Numbered from the stretch's first letter, positions 7,843 to 17,858 are shown. The stretch: DNA of 64,000 nt from Peptoniphilus genitalis (GCF_023614525.1 NZ_CP097885.1:186001-250000); one strand, 5' to 3'. Notes: generated by a model not told the origin, from the sequence alone. Translations and numbers: made by a program.

Positions 7843-8025
7843 TTATTCTGCTTCTGTAACAATTTCTTTGCCTGCATAGTGTCCACAAGAAGGACAAACT
7901 CTATGAGGTAATTTCATTTCATGGCAGTTAGGACATTCAACTACTGTTGCTTTATTTAATCTGTAAGAAGATGCTCTTCTCTTGTTCTTTCTTTGTTTTG
8001 AAGTTTTTCTCTTAGGTACGGCCAT
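7843..8025 (-). CDS. rpmF: 50S ribosomal protein L32
   Basis: Sixty-residue L32 with the canonical start [19 protein letters not shown] and a zinc-ribbon made of ECPNC and VCPSC, so this is the four-cysteine, zinc-binding form. It lies 2 nt downstream of the yceD-like gene, the conserved arrangement in bacteria. The Shine-Dalgarno GAGGAGGTG is within the end of the upstream gene. Confidence 0.97.
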   Translation of the reverse strand: MAVPKRKTSKQRKNKRRASSYRLNKATVVECPNCHEMKLPHRVCPSCGHYAGKEIVTEAE

Positions 8026-8027
8026 TT

Positions 8028-8561
8028 CTACACCTCCTCATCTTTAAATAAATCTAATAACTTCCCAAATCTTGGGTCCACAACTTCTTCTTCAATTTCT
8101 TCTTCCACACAATCACAAGGGCCATCATTCAAGTTCTTGCCACAATGTGGGCATAATCCCTTGCAATCTTGGCTACACAAATTCTTCCCATTAATGGAAG
8201 TAAGTATTTGTGAAAAAATAATTTCCGAAAGATCTATGGAATCATTCTTAATTTTAAAGTACTCGTCTACAGAATCTTCATCATATAAACTTGGGTCTTT
8301 AAAATTGTAAGCAATGTAACTTGTCTCCTTCTCATTTACAAATTCCTTGAGACATCGGTCACAGTTAGCCTTAAATTTGTAGGAAATATTGAGACAAAGT
8401 TCTAACTCCCCTGTCAAATCATGAATATATCCATTGTACTCTACGGGATAGATGAGATTGAGATCCTCTAAATTCAAATCCGTGTCATTTTCCTCTAGAA
8501 TACCCTCAAAGTCTAATCTGACTTCATCAGATGACAAAAAAGTACTAAGATCTAATTTCAT
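8028..8561 (-). CDS. YceD/DUF177 family protein
   Basis: A 177-residue member of the DUF177 (YceD) family, conserved next to rpmF and implicated in 23S rRNA accumulation. It shows the YceD core ([24 protein letters not shown]) with a CDRC pair, then a second cysteine-rich patch near the C-terminus ([19 protein letters not shown]) typical of Firmicute members and likely to bind zinc. The acidic C-terminal stretch [21 protein letters not shown] is also characteristic. First gene of the yceD-rpmF operon. Confidence 0.9.
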   Translation of the reverse strand: MKLDLSTFLSSDEVRLDFEGILEENDTDLNLEDLNLIYPVEYNGYIHDLTGELELCLNISYKFKANCDRCLKEFVNEKETSYIAYNFKDPSLYDEDSVDEYFKIKNDSIDLSEIIFSQILTSINGKNLCSQDCKGLCPHCGKNLNDGPCDCVEEEIEEEVVDPRFGKLLDLFKDEEV

Positions 8562-8638
8562 TTTCTCACCTCAAAAATACATACAAATAATTATAGCTTT
8601 TAAAATTTAGTCTGTCAATACTATATTGAAAATTAAAC

Positions 8639-9829
8639 TTAAACAAGTTCCTTTGTATCTCTTGCAATCATAAGCTCTTCGTTAGTTGGGATAACAAAAA
8701 CTTTGATTGAAGAATCGTCAGAAGAAATAAGTTTATCTTCTCCTCTTACATTGTTTCTTTCAGGGTCAAGTTTTATGCCTATAGATTTTAATCCAGCACA
8801 AATTGATTCTCTCATTTCAATAGAGTTTTCACCAACGCCAGCTGTAAATACAATAGCGTCAACATGATCAAGTTCAGTCATGTAAGAACCAACGTAGCCA
8901 CGAACTCTCTTTTCAAAGATATCAAGGGCAAGTTTTGCTCTCTTGTTTCCTTGGTCTCTAGCTTCTTCAATATCTCTAAAGTCACTTGATACTCCAGAAA
9001 TTCCTAGTACACCTGATTTTTTATTAATTAGAGTGTTGATTTCTTCAGTAGAAAGATTTTCCTTGTCCATGATGAATGGAAGAATAGCTGGATCTAGGTC
9101 ACCACATCTTGTACCCATAGCAAGTCCTTCAAGTGGTGTGAAGCCCATTGATGTATCAATTGATTTACCATTTTTAACTGCACATATACTTGAACCATTA
9201 CCAAGGTGACAAGTGATTAAGTTAACTTCATTTACATCCTTGCCAAGCATTTCTGCTGCCCTGTTAGTGATGTATCTGTGAGAAGTTCCGTGGAATCCAA
9301 ATCTTCTAATTTTATATTTTTCGTAGTATTCATATGGAAGTGCATAGATGTAGCTTTCTTCTGGCATAGTTTGGTGGAAAGCTGTATCAAATACTGCAAC
9401 TTGTTTAACATTAGGAAGAAGTCTTTGACAAGCCTTGATTCCCATAATGTTTGGTGGGTTGTGAAGAGGAGCTATTTCAACATTATCTTCAATTCCCTTT
9501 AGCACTTTTTCGTCGATTACAACAGATTGAGCGAAGTCTTCGCCACCGTGTACAACTCTGTGACCTACAGCATCAATTTCATCAAGTGATTTGATTGCAC
9601 CGTATTCTTCATTTGTTAGGGATTCCATTACAAGTTCAAGAGCTCTCTTGTGGTCTTGCATTGGAGTTTCAATAGTTTTCTTTTCCTTACCAATTGTTTC
9701 GTGTTTAATTCTTGAACCTTCAATTCCGATTCTTTCAACTAAACCCTTTGCCATCACATCTTCAGTTTCCATGTTAATAAGTTGATATTTAAGGGAAGAT
9801 GATCCGCAATTAATAACTAATATCTTCAT
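8639..9829 (-). CDS. ackA: Acetate kinase
   Basis: Acetyl-phosphate plus ADP to acetate plus ATP, the substrate-level phosphorylation step of acetate fermentation; 396 residues, normal length. Signatures: [17 protein letters not shown] at the N-terminus, [10 protein letters not shown], the second signature [17 protein letters not shown], and FTAGVGENS. It starts at ATG 9829-9827 behind GAGGAGG. Its promoter is in the 101-bp region shared with the divergent tmcAL. No phosphotransacetylase gene accompanies it here. Confidence 0.98.
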   Translation of the reverse strand: MKILVINCGSSSLKYQLINMETEDVMAKGLVERIGIEGSRIKHETIGKEKKTIETPMQDHKRALELVMESLTNEEYGAIKSLDEIDAVGHRVVHGGEDFAQSVVIDEKVLKGIEDNVEIAPLHNPPNIMGIKACQRLLPNVKQVAVFDTAFHQTMPEESYIYALPYEYYEKYKIRRFGFHGTSHRYITNRAAEMLGKDVNEVNLITCHLGNGSSICAVKNGKSIDTSMGFTPLEGLAMGTRCGDLDPAILPFIMDKENLSTEEINTLINKKSGVLGISGVSSDFRDIEEARDQGNKRAKLALDIFEKRVRGYVGSYMTELDHVDAIVFTAGVGENSIEMRESICAGLKSIGIKLDPERNNVRGEDKLISSDDSSIKVFVIPTNEELMIARDTKELV

Positions 9830-9882
9830 ATTTCCTCCTCAGTTTTTTAAATTTATTAAATATAGTATAATAACTAATAATT

Positions 9883-9911
9883 AGTTTATAACAGTTGTAG
9901 CCATTAGTCAA
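9883..9911 (-). promoter_or_regulatory. ackA promoter with overlapping palindrome
   Basis: On the minus strand TTGACT (9911-9906), 17-bp spacer, TAAACT (9888-9883). A perfect 15-bp palindrome AACTAATAATTAGTT (9872-9886) overlaps the -10 and start site, a plausible operator position. Confidence 0.6.
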
Positions 9912-9930
9912 TAATTGGAGATTTAAAAAT

Positions 9931-11073
9931 ATGAAAATTGCTTCTATAATAGCCGAGTACAATCCCTTCCACAAGGGACACGCCTATCAAATTAATAAAA
10001 TAAAAGAGGACTACACAGATTTTATTGTAGTCATTATGTCTGGTAGCTTTGTCCAAAGGGGCGAGCCTGCAATTATTAATAAATACGAAAGAGCAAGGCA
10101 GGCTGTAAATAATGGAGCAAGTCTTGTCTTAGAGCTTCCCCTTCCCTATGCAACATCTAACGCAGAAATATTTGCACTTGGAGCTATAAATATTTTAAAC
10201 TCCATGGGCATAGTCCATAGACTTTACTTTGGCAGCGAAGATGATGTGGAAGTCTTAAGAAGTCTTCAAGAAAAAATTGGCAAAAACTTTGATGAAGCTA
10301 AGTTAAAAAAACATTTATCAGAAGGCATGTCCTTTATAAGGTCTCGCCAACTTGCCATGGACTTCTTAGATGAAGAAGAAAAAGAAACTTTAAAAAGACC
10401 CAATAACATCTTGGGCCTCGAATATCTTAGGAGTCTTGCAAAATTAAATTCGAGTATAGAGGCTCACTCAATAAAAAGAAAAAATGTTAATCATGATGAT
10501 GATTTTTCACTTGATGGATTTGCATCAGCATCACACATTAGGAGGCTAGCCTATGAAGGAGAAGATGTCTCTAACTTTTTGCCAGGCTATGACTTAGTAG
10601 CGGAAAACAAATTAGAAAATTACTTTGACATCTTCAAATACAAGATGCTTAGTGAAAAAATAAATTTTAATGACTACTTTGACTACGAAAAAGGACTTGA
10701 AAATAGGATTCTAGAAAATCTTGACTCAGAAAATTTTCACGACCTCATAGAGAAAGTCCACTCAAAAAGGCACAGCAGGTCTAGGATAAAGAGATTAATC
10801 ATAGAAATCCTCTTAGACGTAAAAAAAGACCTAATAAAAAATTCTTTTAAGGACCCTTACACAAGAGTCCTTGCTTGCGACGAGAGAGGTCTAGAAATTT
10901 TTAAAAAATCAAAAAATATAAATAAAATATATTCCTTCAAATCCTTTTACGACACATCAAGTGGCATAACAAAAGAGATGCTTGATAAGGAAATTTTGGC
11001 AAGTGACCTTTACAACATTAAAAACGGAAAAATAAAAACAGACTTCACAAGAGAAGTTTATAAAAAATTATAG
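9931..11073 (+). CDS. tmcAL: tRNA(Met) cytidine acetate ligase (YlbM family)
   Basis: Forms N4-acetylcytidine at the wobble base of elongator tRNA-Met using acetate and ATP directly. The 380-residue protein starts with the nucleotidylyltransferase signature AEYNPFHKGHAYQI (HxGH) and MSGSFVQRGEPAI, then LELPLPYATSNAEIFALGA and SASHIRRLAYEG, all characteristic of TmcAL. It is divergent from ackA, whose product (acetate) is its substrate. The last 45 nt before the stop recur exactly at 11874-11918. Shine-Dalgarno GGAG lies 10 nt upstream. Confidence 0.93.
   Translation: MKIASIIAEYNPFHKGHAYQINKIKEDYTDFIVVIMSGSFVQRGEPAIINKYERARQAVNNGASLVLELPLPYATSNAEIFALGAINILNSMGIVHRLYFGSEDDVEVLRSLQEKIGKNFDEAKLKKHLSEGMSFIRSRQLAMDFLDEEEKETLKRPNNILGLEYLRSLAKLNSSIEAHSIKRKNVNHDDDFSLDGFASASHIRRLAYEGEDVSNFLPGYDLVAENKLENYFDIFKYKMLSEKINFNDYFDYEKGLENRILENLDSENFHDLIEKVHSKRHSRSRIKRLIIEILLDVKKDLIKNSFKDPYTRVLACDERGLEIFKKSKNINKIYSFKSFYDTSSGITKEMLDKEILASDLYNIKNGKIKTDFTREVYKKL
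11028..11072 (+). repeat. 45-bp perfect direct repeat, copy 1 (in tmcAL 3' end)
   Basis: Identical to 11874-11918. It encodes the C-terminal residues KIKTDFTREVYKKL of TmcAL. Confidence 0.95.
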
Positions 11074-11126
11074 TTTTGATTAATTATTAATGAGAATACA
11101 CTAAATAAATAATGGAGACAATTAAA

Positions 11127-11783
11127 ATGGAAATAGAAGTTTTTAATGAAACTCTTGGAGAAAATCTTGTACCTATCTTAGGACAAGATAGATATTATAA
11201 TTCCCTTTCAGATTCAGAATGTTTTTATGAAATACCTGAATGGATTAATGACACAGGTTACTACCAAGGGGCAGTTATTAGATTTTATGATTTATTAAAT
11301 AAGAAAGTCTATACCCCTTTTGAAAAAGAAAAAAATGTAAGCTATTCCTATGCAAAATTTAAAAATAATTTTTTCTATTTTTTAAAATTGGATTTCAACA
11401 AAAATCTTGTAGAATTAATAAAATATTTTCCAGAACAAAGCTTAGAAAGTATACACAAAATACCAATAGAGGAAGTGGAATTATATAACTTATCTTTAGA
11501 AGATGGATATGAATTTCATATATGTAGCTCTTCCGATAGATTTATTTCCTACTACCCACGTAAATTTAGCATAGAAATGGAGCCAGACCAATCAGTTTTA
11601 TATGTCGACAAAGATAGACTTTATATAAACCAATGGATCGAAGAAGGCCTAGAAGGAGATACAATAACCAATGACTATAAATACTATGAAAAATTACTTG
11701 TCATGGATTTGGATGGAAATCTAATCTCTGAAAGAACAGGAAGTTTATCCCTCTATCCTAATGGAAAATGGTACCTTTCTTAA
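11127..11783 (+). CDS. Hypothetical protein, about 218 residues
   Basis: No family recognised. The protein is acidic and aromatic-rich with no signal peptide or membrane helix, for example MEIEVFNETLGENLVPILG, CFYEIPEWINDTGYYQGAVI, DQSVLYVDKDRLYINQW and a C-terminal VMDLDGNLISERTGSLSLYPNGKWYLS with a beta-rich, repeat-like look. An in-frame ATG exists at 11112, but GGAGA at 11115-11119 sits 8 nt before ATG 11127, which is preferred. It is enclosed between two copies of the tmcAL 3' end, so it looks like an inserted cargo gene. It could be an immunity-type or DUF-family protein; no basis to choose. Confidence 0.7.
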   Translation: MEIEVFNETLGENLVPILGQDRYYNSLSDSECFYEIPEWINDTGYYQGAVIRFYDLLNKKVYTPFEKEKNVSYSYAKFKNNFFYFLKLDFNKNLVELIKYFPEQSLESIHKIPIEEVELYNLSLEDGYEFHICSSSDRFISYYPRKFSIEMEPDQSVLYVDKDRLYINQWIEEGLEGDTITNDYKYYEKLLVMDLDGNLISERTGSLSLYPNGKWYLS

Positions 11784-11841
11784 GTAACTAAACAAATTAC
11801 AAGTCTCACTAAATAAAAATTCGTATGTGTTCGAACTTTCG

Positions 11842-11919
11842 CAAGAAATTAATGTAAGTGATCTTTACGACATAAAAATAAAAACAGACTTCACAAGAGA
11901 AGTTTATAAAAAATTATAA
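11842..11919 (+). pseudogene. Duplicated remnant of the tmcAL 3' end
   Basis: Twenty-five codons plus stop without a start, reading QEINVSDLYDIKIKTDFTRE and ending VYKKL. The real TmcAL ends EILASDLYNIKNGKIKTDFTREVYKKL. It is diverged upstream (with a 9-nt deletion) and identical over the last 45 nt. Not an expressed gene. Confidence 0.85.
11874..11918 (+). repeat. 45-bp perfect direct repeat, copy 2
   Basis: Identical to 11028-11072, 846 bp downstream; the interval holds only the 218-residue hypothetical gene. Confidence 0.95.
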
Positions 11920-11957
11920 ACTTTTAAAAATCATTTTTTTAATTAAAGGCAAAAAGA

Positions 11958-12006
11958 AACTCTCATCCTAGAAAATCCTAAATGGAAATCCTAGAATGAG
12001 AGTTTT
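11958..12006. terminator. Bidirectional terminator between convergent genes
   Basis: Long hairpin: AAACTCTCATCCTAG pairs with CTAGAATGAGAGTTT with one mismatch, and T runs are available on both strands. It separates the tmcAL-side transcript from the minus-strand gene ending at 12009. Confidence 0.8.
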
Positions 12007-12008
12007 TA

Positions 12009-12761
12009 TTAGTCTTTAGTTTCGCTTATTGACTTTTCATAAATATTTTTAAATTCTTTTATATCCTTATTTCTCAAGACTTCTTGAGGAACATCACTGA
12101 CGCTAATAGAACCTGCCCAGGACTCAGCTTCCCCATCAGGCTTTTTATTTTCCTCTGGAACTAAAATAATAGAGTATTTAGTGACCTTTAAAGAAGTCTT
12201 ATCCATAATTTTTTGCAAATCGCAAAGAGCATCAAAACAATCTTCAAGGCTTGGCTTTTTAACATAACCAAAAGCCTGAGCATTTAAATCTTCCTTAAAA
12301 TTATTAAAATCAAATTTTTGGTCTAGAGTGAGTTTTTCTTCAATATCATCATTAAGAGTAGTTAAAGAAATTTCATATGGAAAGTTATAATTTTCTTGAA
12401 GCTTAGACCCATATTCTCTTAGCTCGTCTGATAATCTAATCTCTGTGTTAAATAAAATGTCATCGTAAGTATCTTGCTTTAACTTACCAAAAGAATCAAA
12501 ACCTAAATAAAACTTAGTGTCCTCACTGTTTTTGTCACGGAGTCTTACGATATAGTAGCCGTTCTTAAAATTATAATAGGCTCTGTCACGAATGAGGTCC
12601 AAGTCCTTGTAGTGAGTCTCAATATATTTAGTGGCAGACTTTTCCGCCATAAGTCTTGAAATAGGATTTCCGAAAAAAGCAATATAGAAAAATAGTAAGA
12701 TCAGAGTACAAAATACTCCAAGCCCAACAAAAAATTTTTTAAAATTAAAACCCTTCTTCAT
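12009..12761 (-). CDS. Membrane-anchored protein, YfjL-like
   Basis: About 250 residues with one N-terminal membrane helix (FFVGLGVFCTLILLFFYIAFF) followed by an extracytoplasmic domain. The segment GNPISRLMAEKSATKYIETHYKDLDL right after the helix resembles Bacillus YfjL-like proteins of unknown function (family assignment from memory, moderate certainty). An upstream extension to 12803 is open, but GGAGGTGGCGACT places the start at ATG 12761-12759. Monocistronic. Confidence 0.7.
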   Translation of the reverse strand: MKKGFNFKKFFVGLGVFCTLILLFFYIAFFGNPISRLMAEKSATKYIETHYKDLDLIRDRAYYNFKNGYYIVRLRDKNSEDTKFYLGFDSFGKLKQDTYDDILFNTEIRLSDELREYGSKLQENYNFPYEISLTTLNDDIEEKLTLDQKFDFNNFKEDLNAQAFGYVKKPSLEDCFDALCDLQKIMDKTSLKVTKYSIILVPEENKKPDGEAESWAGSISVSDVPQEVLRNKDIKEFKNIYEKSISETKD

Positions 12762-12799
12762 AGTCGCCACCTCCAACCTTTGATTTACTACATTATAGC

Positions 12800-12836
12800 A
12801 CAAAAAAATAAATAAACTCGAGCCTAGCCCGAGCTT
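12800..12836 (-). terminator. Terminator of the type III restriction-modification operon
   Basis: Minus strand: GCTCG/CGAG(C)-type stem around 12817-12834 followed by TTTATTTATTTTTTT, 25 nt beyond the res stop. Confidence 0.7.
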
Positions 12837-12860
12837 ATAAATTAATTCTTATATCAACTA

Positions 12861-15800
12861 TTAATTTTTAACAATTTCCATAAGTCTTTCATAGGAGTCT
12901 ACAACATCATATTTTATCAATCCATTACTTATTGCCTTAAAATGTTGTTTTGCACAATCAATTTTTGCCTTTTCCACATTCCTTAATTCCATAGAATTAG
13001 CATTACCTTTTGTTTCTGCAACAAAATAAATATGTTTTATATTTTTATTATTAAATACAATAGCCCAATCTGGATTATATTTACCTACAGGAGTAGAAAT
13101 ATAAAATCCAGCAGGTAATTTTACATACATAAACACTTCTTCGCTAATATCCAAGGATTTTGCAAATTCTTTTTCATTTTTTGAATCATAAACTAAATAA
13201 TCGTAAAGATTCTTCTTTACTTTAATAGCATTTTCATTTAAATTGCCTCTTATGGAATTCACTGTGAAAATATCTGTGTCAAAAGTATCGTCAAGTTTAT
13301 TATAGGAAATATGTTGAATAATTTCGCTAGCTTTTTGATTATTAATTATTTGTGAAACTTTGGCTATGAATTTCTCAGGATTGTATTTGAACATTTCGAA
13401 TTTATCTAATCTTATATTTTTTAAAATTTCAATAATTGCCCGTCTAGTCAATCCTGTTTCTTCAACAATCTTTCCAACTAGATCATATTTGACATTAAAT
13501 TTTACAAAATTTTTTCCATCATTGATAGAAGAACTTTCTTCTCTAAATGCATGTCCTTGTATAAGTTCATCTTTTGAAGAAATATTTTCCATTGAACCTT
13601 TTTTAACTTCAAAGTAAATTTTATTAATCATAAGTTTGCTGTTAATTTCATCTACTGAATTTTTTATAATTTCTTTTGTATCAAAATTTACTGTATAAAA
13701 AGATTTGCTATTGATTTTTTCCCAAAGATTTTTAAACTCTTTAGAATTAAACTTTTCTTTGTCTACTTCTAAATTAATATTATTTTTTCTTGCATCAACA
13801 GGCTTAACTACATCTGGATTGAACAAATTATCAAGTATTTCTTCTATAGAGGAGGAAATATTTTCAATTTTTTCAGAAAATTTTATTTCTCCATTTTTCT
13901 TATCATCGTAATATTTATCAGTTATATTTGCATTATCATCTATATAACTTTCACGCAGCAAATTATTATAGATAATTCTTGAAACATCATCATCAATATA
14001 AAAAGAATTACCATCATTATCAGTTACTTTTCTTCCATCAAATAATTTTTGTGTAACCTTTTCAGGTCTATCAGCAGAAGCTTCTGCATATTCCTTTTGA
14101 ATTTTATCAGCAAATTCTTCGTAAGACTCACTTGCTATAACAGTAAGAGTGTTAATTTCTTGGACTTCTTTTCCTAGTTTATCTTCATCCATTCTAATTC
14201 CAGAATCATTTACACAAAGCCTCATGCCACGACCAATTTCTTGACGTTTTCTATCCTTAGCATTTGATTGTTTTAATGTACATATTTGAAAAACATTAGG
14301 ATTATCCCAACCTTCTCTCAAAGCTGAATGAGAGAAAATAAATCTTACTGGCGAAATACTTGGATCTCTATTCAATAAAAGTTCCTTGTTTTTCATAATA
14401 AGCTCATATGCAGACACATCACTGGAATTTTCCTTCTCAGTTTTATTATCTTTGATTGCATCTACAAATTTTCCCTTCTTATCTATAGAAAAGTATCCTG
14501 CATGGGTTTTTTCTGTTTTGATATTAGACAGATAATCAGCATATTCATCTTCTCCAAATTTGAATTGTAAGTTTTCTATAATATCCTTATATTCTTCCTC
14601 GAAAATTTTGGCGTAATCTCCATCAATAGGATTATTACTTTCATCATACTGTTTATATTTTTTAACTTGATCAATAAAGAATAGAGAAAGAACCTTTATA
14701 CCTCTGTAGAACAATTCTCTTTCTTTATTAATGTGCGAAAGAATAGTTTCTCTTATTTGAATTCTTCTTACAATATCTTCTGAGAGATCTCCGATAACTT
14801 CACCACGATTAATTTTTATTCCATTTAAAAACTCAATCGTACCATCTCTTCCATCTATTGTTTTTACAGTAAATCCTTGTCTATACTCTTCAAGATAATT
14901 CGACTTTGCAAAAAGATTGTCTCCTTCATTTACTTTTATAACTTTCTTTTTTACTCCAGATTTATTTTTATAATCAATCTGAACAAAAGCATCTGGAGCC
15001 CTATTAGACAGTCTTATCTCCTGCAAATATAGATATGAATCAGAAGCCTCTTCTCCTACTTTTTTTACACCCTTAACTTCAATTTTTTTAACAAGTTTTT
15101 TGTTATAAGCATCAATAGCATCAAGTCTGTAAATTAAATTATACTTATCTTTATGTGTTGCAGAATACCTCAGAATAAACAAAGGGTTGAATTCTTTTAT
15201 TCCTTCTTTAGTTTTTTTGCCTTCCACAGACTGAGGTTCATCAATAATTAAAATTGGATTTGTCTTAGCTATAACCTCAAGAGGAACTCTAGAGTTAAAA
15301 TATTCAGATTCAGATCTAATTTTTCTAACATCTTGACCAGTTGCACTGAAAGCTTGAGAGTTAATAATCATCACAGATATAAAGGTGCTCCTGGCATAAT
15401 TTGCTATTTCTGATAAATTTTTAGAATTGTAAATAAAATAATTAATTTTCTTATTATACTCACTATAAAAATGGTCTTCAGTCATTTGAAAAGATTTATA
15501 AACACCTTCACGAATAGCAATGGATGGAACAACTATAATAAACTTGGTCCATCCATAAGCTTTATTTAGCTCATACATTGTCTTAATGTATGTATAAGTT
15601 TTACCAACTCCAGTTTCCATTTCAATATTTAAGTTATACTTGCCAATTAACTTATCTGATTCTTTTATATCATTTTCTCTTTGAACTCGCCTAATATTTT
15701 CTAATATCTTTTTGTTATCCATATAATGCTCAAGTTCATAATTTCTAAAAGCTATATAGGGATCTATTTTATCTGCAACTTCCTCTGGACTTACCTGCTT

Positions 15801-15923
15801 TTTATCTAAGTTGATATCTAGCAAAAATTGTAATCCATTTTTGTAAGGTTGACCATTGAAAACTTCAACTACAGATTTAGCTGCATCTTCTTGAAACTTT
15901 TGATTTTTAAACTGTATTTTCAT
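12861..15923 (-). CDS. res: Type III restriction endonuclease, Res subunit
   Basis: ATP-dependent helicase-nuclease that, with Mod, cleaves unmodified DNA; 1020 residues, typical size. Walker A is GVGKT at residues 105-109; the DEAD-like box is LIIDEPQS; helicase motif VI is RQEIGRGMRLC. The C-terminal PD-(D/E)xK nuclease is visible as Pro951-Asp952 ... Glu970-Thr-Lys972 (PDWAIVF, FVAETKG). All key residues are present, so it is probably active. It is the last of four tightly spaced genes, 8 nt after mod. Confidence 0.93.
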   Translation of the reverse strand: MKIQFKNQKFQEDAAKSVVEVFNGQPYKNGLQFLLDINLDKKQVSPEEVADKIDPYIAFRNYELEHYMDNKKILENIRRVQRENDIKESDKLIGKYNLNIEMETGVGKTYTYIKTMYELNKAYGWTKFIIVVPSIAIREGVYKSFQMTEDHFYSEYNKKINYFIYNSKNLSEIANYARSTFISVMIINSQAFSATGQDVRKIRSESEYFNSRVPLEVIAKTNPILIIDEPQSVEGKKTKEGIKEFNPLFILRYSATHKDKYNLIYRLDAIDAYNKKLVKKIEVKGVKKVGEEASDSYLYLQEIRLSNRAPDAFVQIDYKNKSGVKKKVIKVNEGDNLFAKSNYLEEYRQGFTVKTIDGRDGTIEFLNGIKINRGEVIGDLSEDIVRRIQIRETILSHINKERELFYRGIKVLSLFFIDQVKKYKQYDESNNPIDGDYAKIFEEEYKDIIENLQFKFGEDEYADYLSNIKTEKTHAGYFSIDKKGKFVDAIKDNKTEKENSSDVSAYELIMKNKELLLNRDPSISPVRFIFSHSALREGWDNPNVFQICTLKQSNAKDRKRQEIGRGMRLCVNDSGIRMDEDKLGKEVQEINTLTVIASESYEEFADKIQKEYAEASADRPEKVTQKLFDGRKVTDNDGNSFYIDDDVSRIIYNNLLRESYIDDNANITDKYYDDKKNGEIKFSEKIENISSSIEEILDNLFNPDVVKPVDARKNNINLEVDKEKFNSKEFKNLWEKINSKSFYTVNFDTKEIIKNSVDEINSKLMINKIYFEVKKGSMENISSKDELIQGHAFREESSSINDGKNFVKFNVKYDLVGKIVEETGLTRRAIIEILKNIRLDKFEMFKYNPEKFIAKVSQIINNQKASEIIQHISYNKLDDTFDTDIFTVNSIRGNLNENAIKVKKNLYDYLVYDSKNEKEFAKSLDISEEVFMYVKLPAGFYISTPVGKYNPDWAIVFNNKNIKHIYFVAETKGNANSMELRNVEKAKIDCAKQHFKAISNGLIKYDVVDSYERLMEIVKN

Positions 15924-15931
15924 GAAATCAC

Positions 15932-17848
15932 CTACATTATTTTAATAGAAGTATCAGGTGACAACTCTTTAAATATTTCTTCAACATTTATCTTATCAGC
16001 AGAAGTCTTAAAAGATGAGTCCCTGAAAACAACAATTTCTGCTTCTTTTTTCGCTATTTCTTTCACTATTTCTTCATCAATATTATCTTCAAAACAAGCA
16101 ACAAGGGCTCCCTTGTCGTAATTGTGAATCTTTTTACCATGAATTTCTTCTAACTCATAACTTTTAGTAAGTGGCAATCCCCACTCCAATAGGCAAGCAA
16201 ATAGAAGGTCAAGATCACTTCTGTCTTCTTTTATATTAGATACCATTTCATCCAAAAATCCTTGATTATATTCATCTGGCTTATAATAAACATCCTTCAT
16301 GTTTGTAGAATCTACCTTAAAAACCCTAAATCCTACATCAAGATTTTGAATACCATCTTTGTCTTTATTGTCTTCTAAGATTTTATCTCCAGCTCGCCTA
16401 ATTCTTTCCTTTCCAATTTCACATATATTTTTGTATCCAGCCTTGTACGTTTCTGATTCTTCATCAGTTTCTTCAGGTAGTTGCACCATAATAAATTTCC
16501 TATCGCCACCGTCTTCGGCATTAAGTTGCATAACAGCATGAGCAGTCGTGCCAGAACCAGAGAAGAAATCTAACACTATTTCATCCCCTGTAGAAATAAA
16601 TCCTACAAGATATTTCAATAAACTTGTTGGTTTTGGATAATCAAATACACCTGAAATACTAAATAACTCATCTAATGATGAACCTGCGTATTCTGTTGTT
16701 TGAACATTTTCTCTTTTATCTATGAGATTTGGTGGAACTTCAGGATCATATTCTTTTTTCTCATATGACGGTGAAAATGCTTTTGACTTTATTGATATTT
16801 TTGTTCCATTTTTTATTTGATCTAATAAATAATCTTGACTCCACTTAAATTTACCAATTAAGATTACATCCGTTATAAATTTATTATCTCTTACTATTGC
16901 ATCTTCTAATAATGTAATATCATACTTTTTAGTTTTATATAATCCTTTTTTATATAATCCATCTTCTAAATTAGTCTCTATAACATTTTTTGGGAATGTT
17001 AATCTATTTATACTATTTGTTTGATTTAGTAATCCATTGTTACTTTTGCTAGATTTCTTTAATCCTTTATATTTAGAATTATTTTTATTCTTTTCATAAC
17101 ATAATATATATTCTATATTTTTCTTTATTTTTTTTGATAGGTTTGCTGGAGTTGCACTTTTAAACCAATTCCATGTCCCTATAAAATTACTAGCTCCAAA
17201 AATTTCATCGCAAACTTTTTTTAAGTTGGCTTGTTCATTATCATCAATAGAAATAAAAATAACCCCATCCTCAGACAATAAATTCCTCGCAAGCATTAAT
17301 CTTGGGTAAATCATTGAACACCAATCAGAGTGAAATCTACCATTTGTTTCAGTATTTTTGAAAAACCTATTTCCATACTCATCTACTTGGTCAGTATCTT
17401 CTACATATTCGTCTCTATACTCTTTAAAATCGTCTTCATAAATAAAATCACTTCCTGTATTGTAAGGTGGATCTATGTAAATCATCTTAACCTTCCCAAG
17501 GTAAGATTCTTGAAGCAATTTTAGTGCATCTAGATTATCTCCTTCTATATATAAATTTTCTGTTATATCCCAATTCTTACTTTCTTCTTTACAAGGTCTT
17601 AGTGTCTTTTTTATGGGTCTATTGGCTTCAAGTATGGACTCATTTTTACCTGGCCAAGTAAATTCATACCTTTCTATTCCTTCAGCGAGATTACCAGACA
17701 AAATTTGCTTTAAAGCCTCAAAGTCGATAGCCTTACTTAAATTTCCATCTTTATCTTTAATTTCTGTAATACATGAAGGAAAAATTTCTTCAATTTTTTT
17801 TATATTTTCTGTCTTTATATCTTTTGATTCAAAATTCATTTTTTCCAT
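15932..17848 (-). CDS. mod: Type III site-specific DNA methyltransferase, Mod subunit
   Basis: Adenine-N6 methyltransferase and specificity subunit, 638 residues. Catalytic motif IV DPPYNTGSDF is at residues 126-135 and precedes the AdoMet motif I DFFSGSGTTAHAVM at about 425-440: the beta-class order of type III Mod proteins. The region between (about 220-400) is the target-recognition domain and is richer in Lys/Asn with lower GC, as usual for this exchangeable part. No simple repeat tract suggestive of phase variation was seen. The recognition site cannot be deduced. Confidence 0.93.
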   Translation of the reverse strand: MEKMNFESKDIKTENIKKIEEIFPSCITEIKDKDGNLSKAIDFEALKQILSGNLAEGIERYEFTWPGKNESILEANRPIKKTLRPCKEESKNWDITENLYIEGDNLDALKLLQESYLGKVKMIYIDPPYNTGSDFIYEDDFKEYRDEYVEDTDQVDEYGNRFFKNTETNGRFHSDWCSMIYPRLMLARNLLSEDGVIFISIDDNEQANLKKVCDEIFGASNFIGTWNWFKSATPANLSKKIKKNIEYILCYEKNKNNSKYKGLKKSSKSNNGLLNQTNSINRLTFPKNVIETNLEDGLYKKGLYKTKKYDITLLEDAIVRDNKFITDVILIGKFKWSQDYLLDQIKNGTKISIKSKAFSPSYEKKEYDPEVPPNLIDKRENVQTTEYAGSSLDELFSISGVFDYPKPTSLLKYLVGFISTGDEIVLDFFSGSGTTAHAVMQLNAEDGGDRKFIMVQLPEETDEESETYKAGYKNICEIGKERIRRAGDKILEDNKDKDGIQNLDVGFRVFKVDSTNMKDVYYKPDEYNQGFLDEMVSNIKEDRSDLDLLFACLLEWGLPLTKSYELEEIHGKKIHNYDKGALVACFEDNIDEEIVKEIAKKEAEIVVFRDSSFKTSADKINVEEIFKELSPDTSIKIM

Positions 17849-17858
17849 TTTAGCTCCC

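Noticed and set aside
15932-17848. Phase-variable mod gene
   Set aside because: No long homopolymer or short tandem repeat tract was found in or just upstream of the coding sequence.
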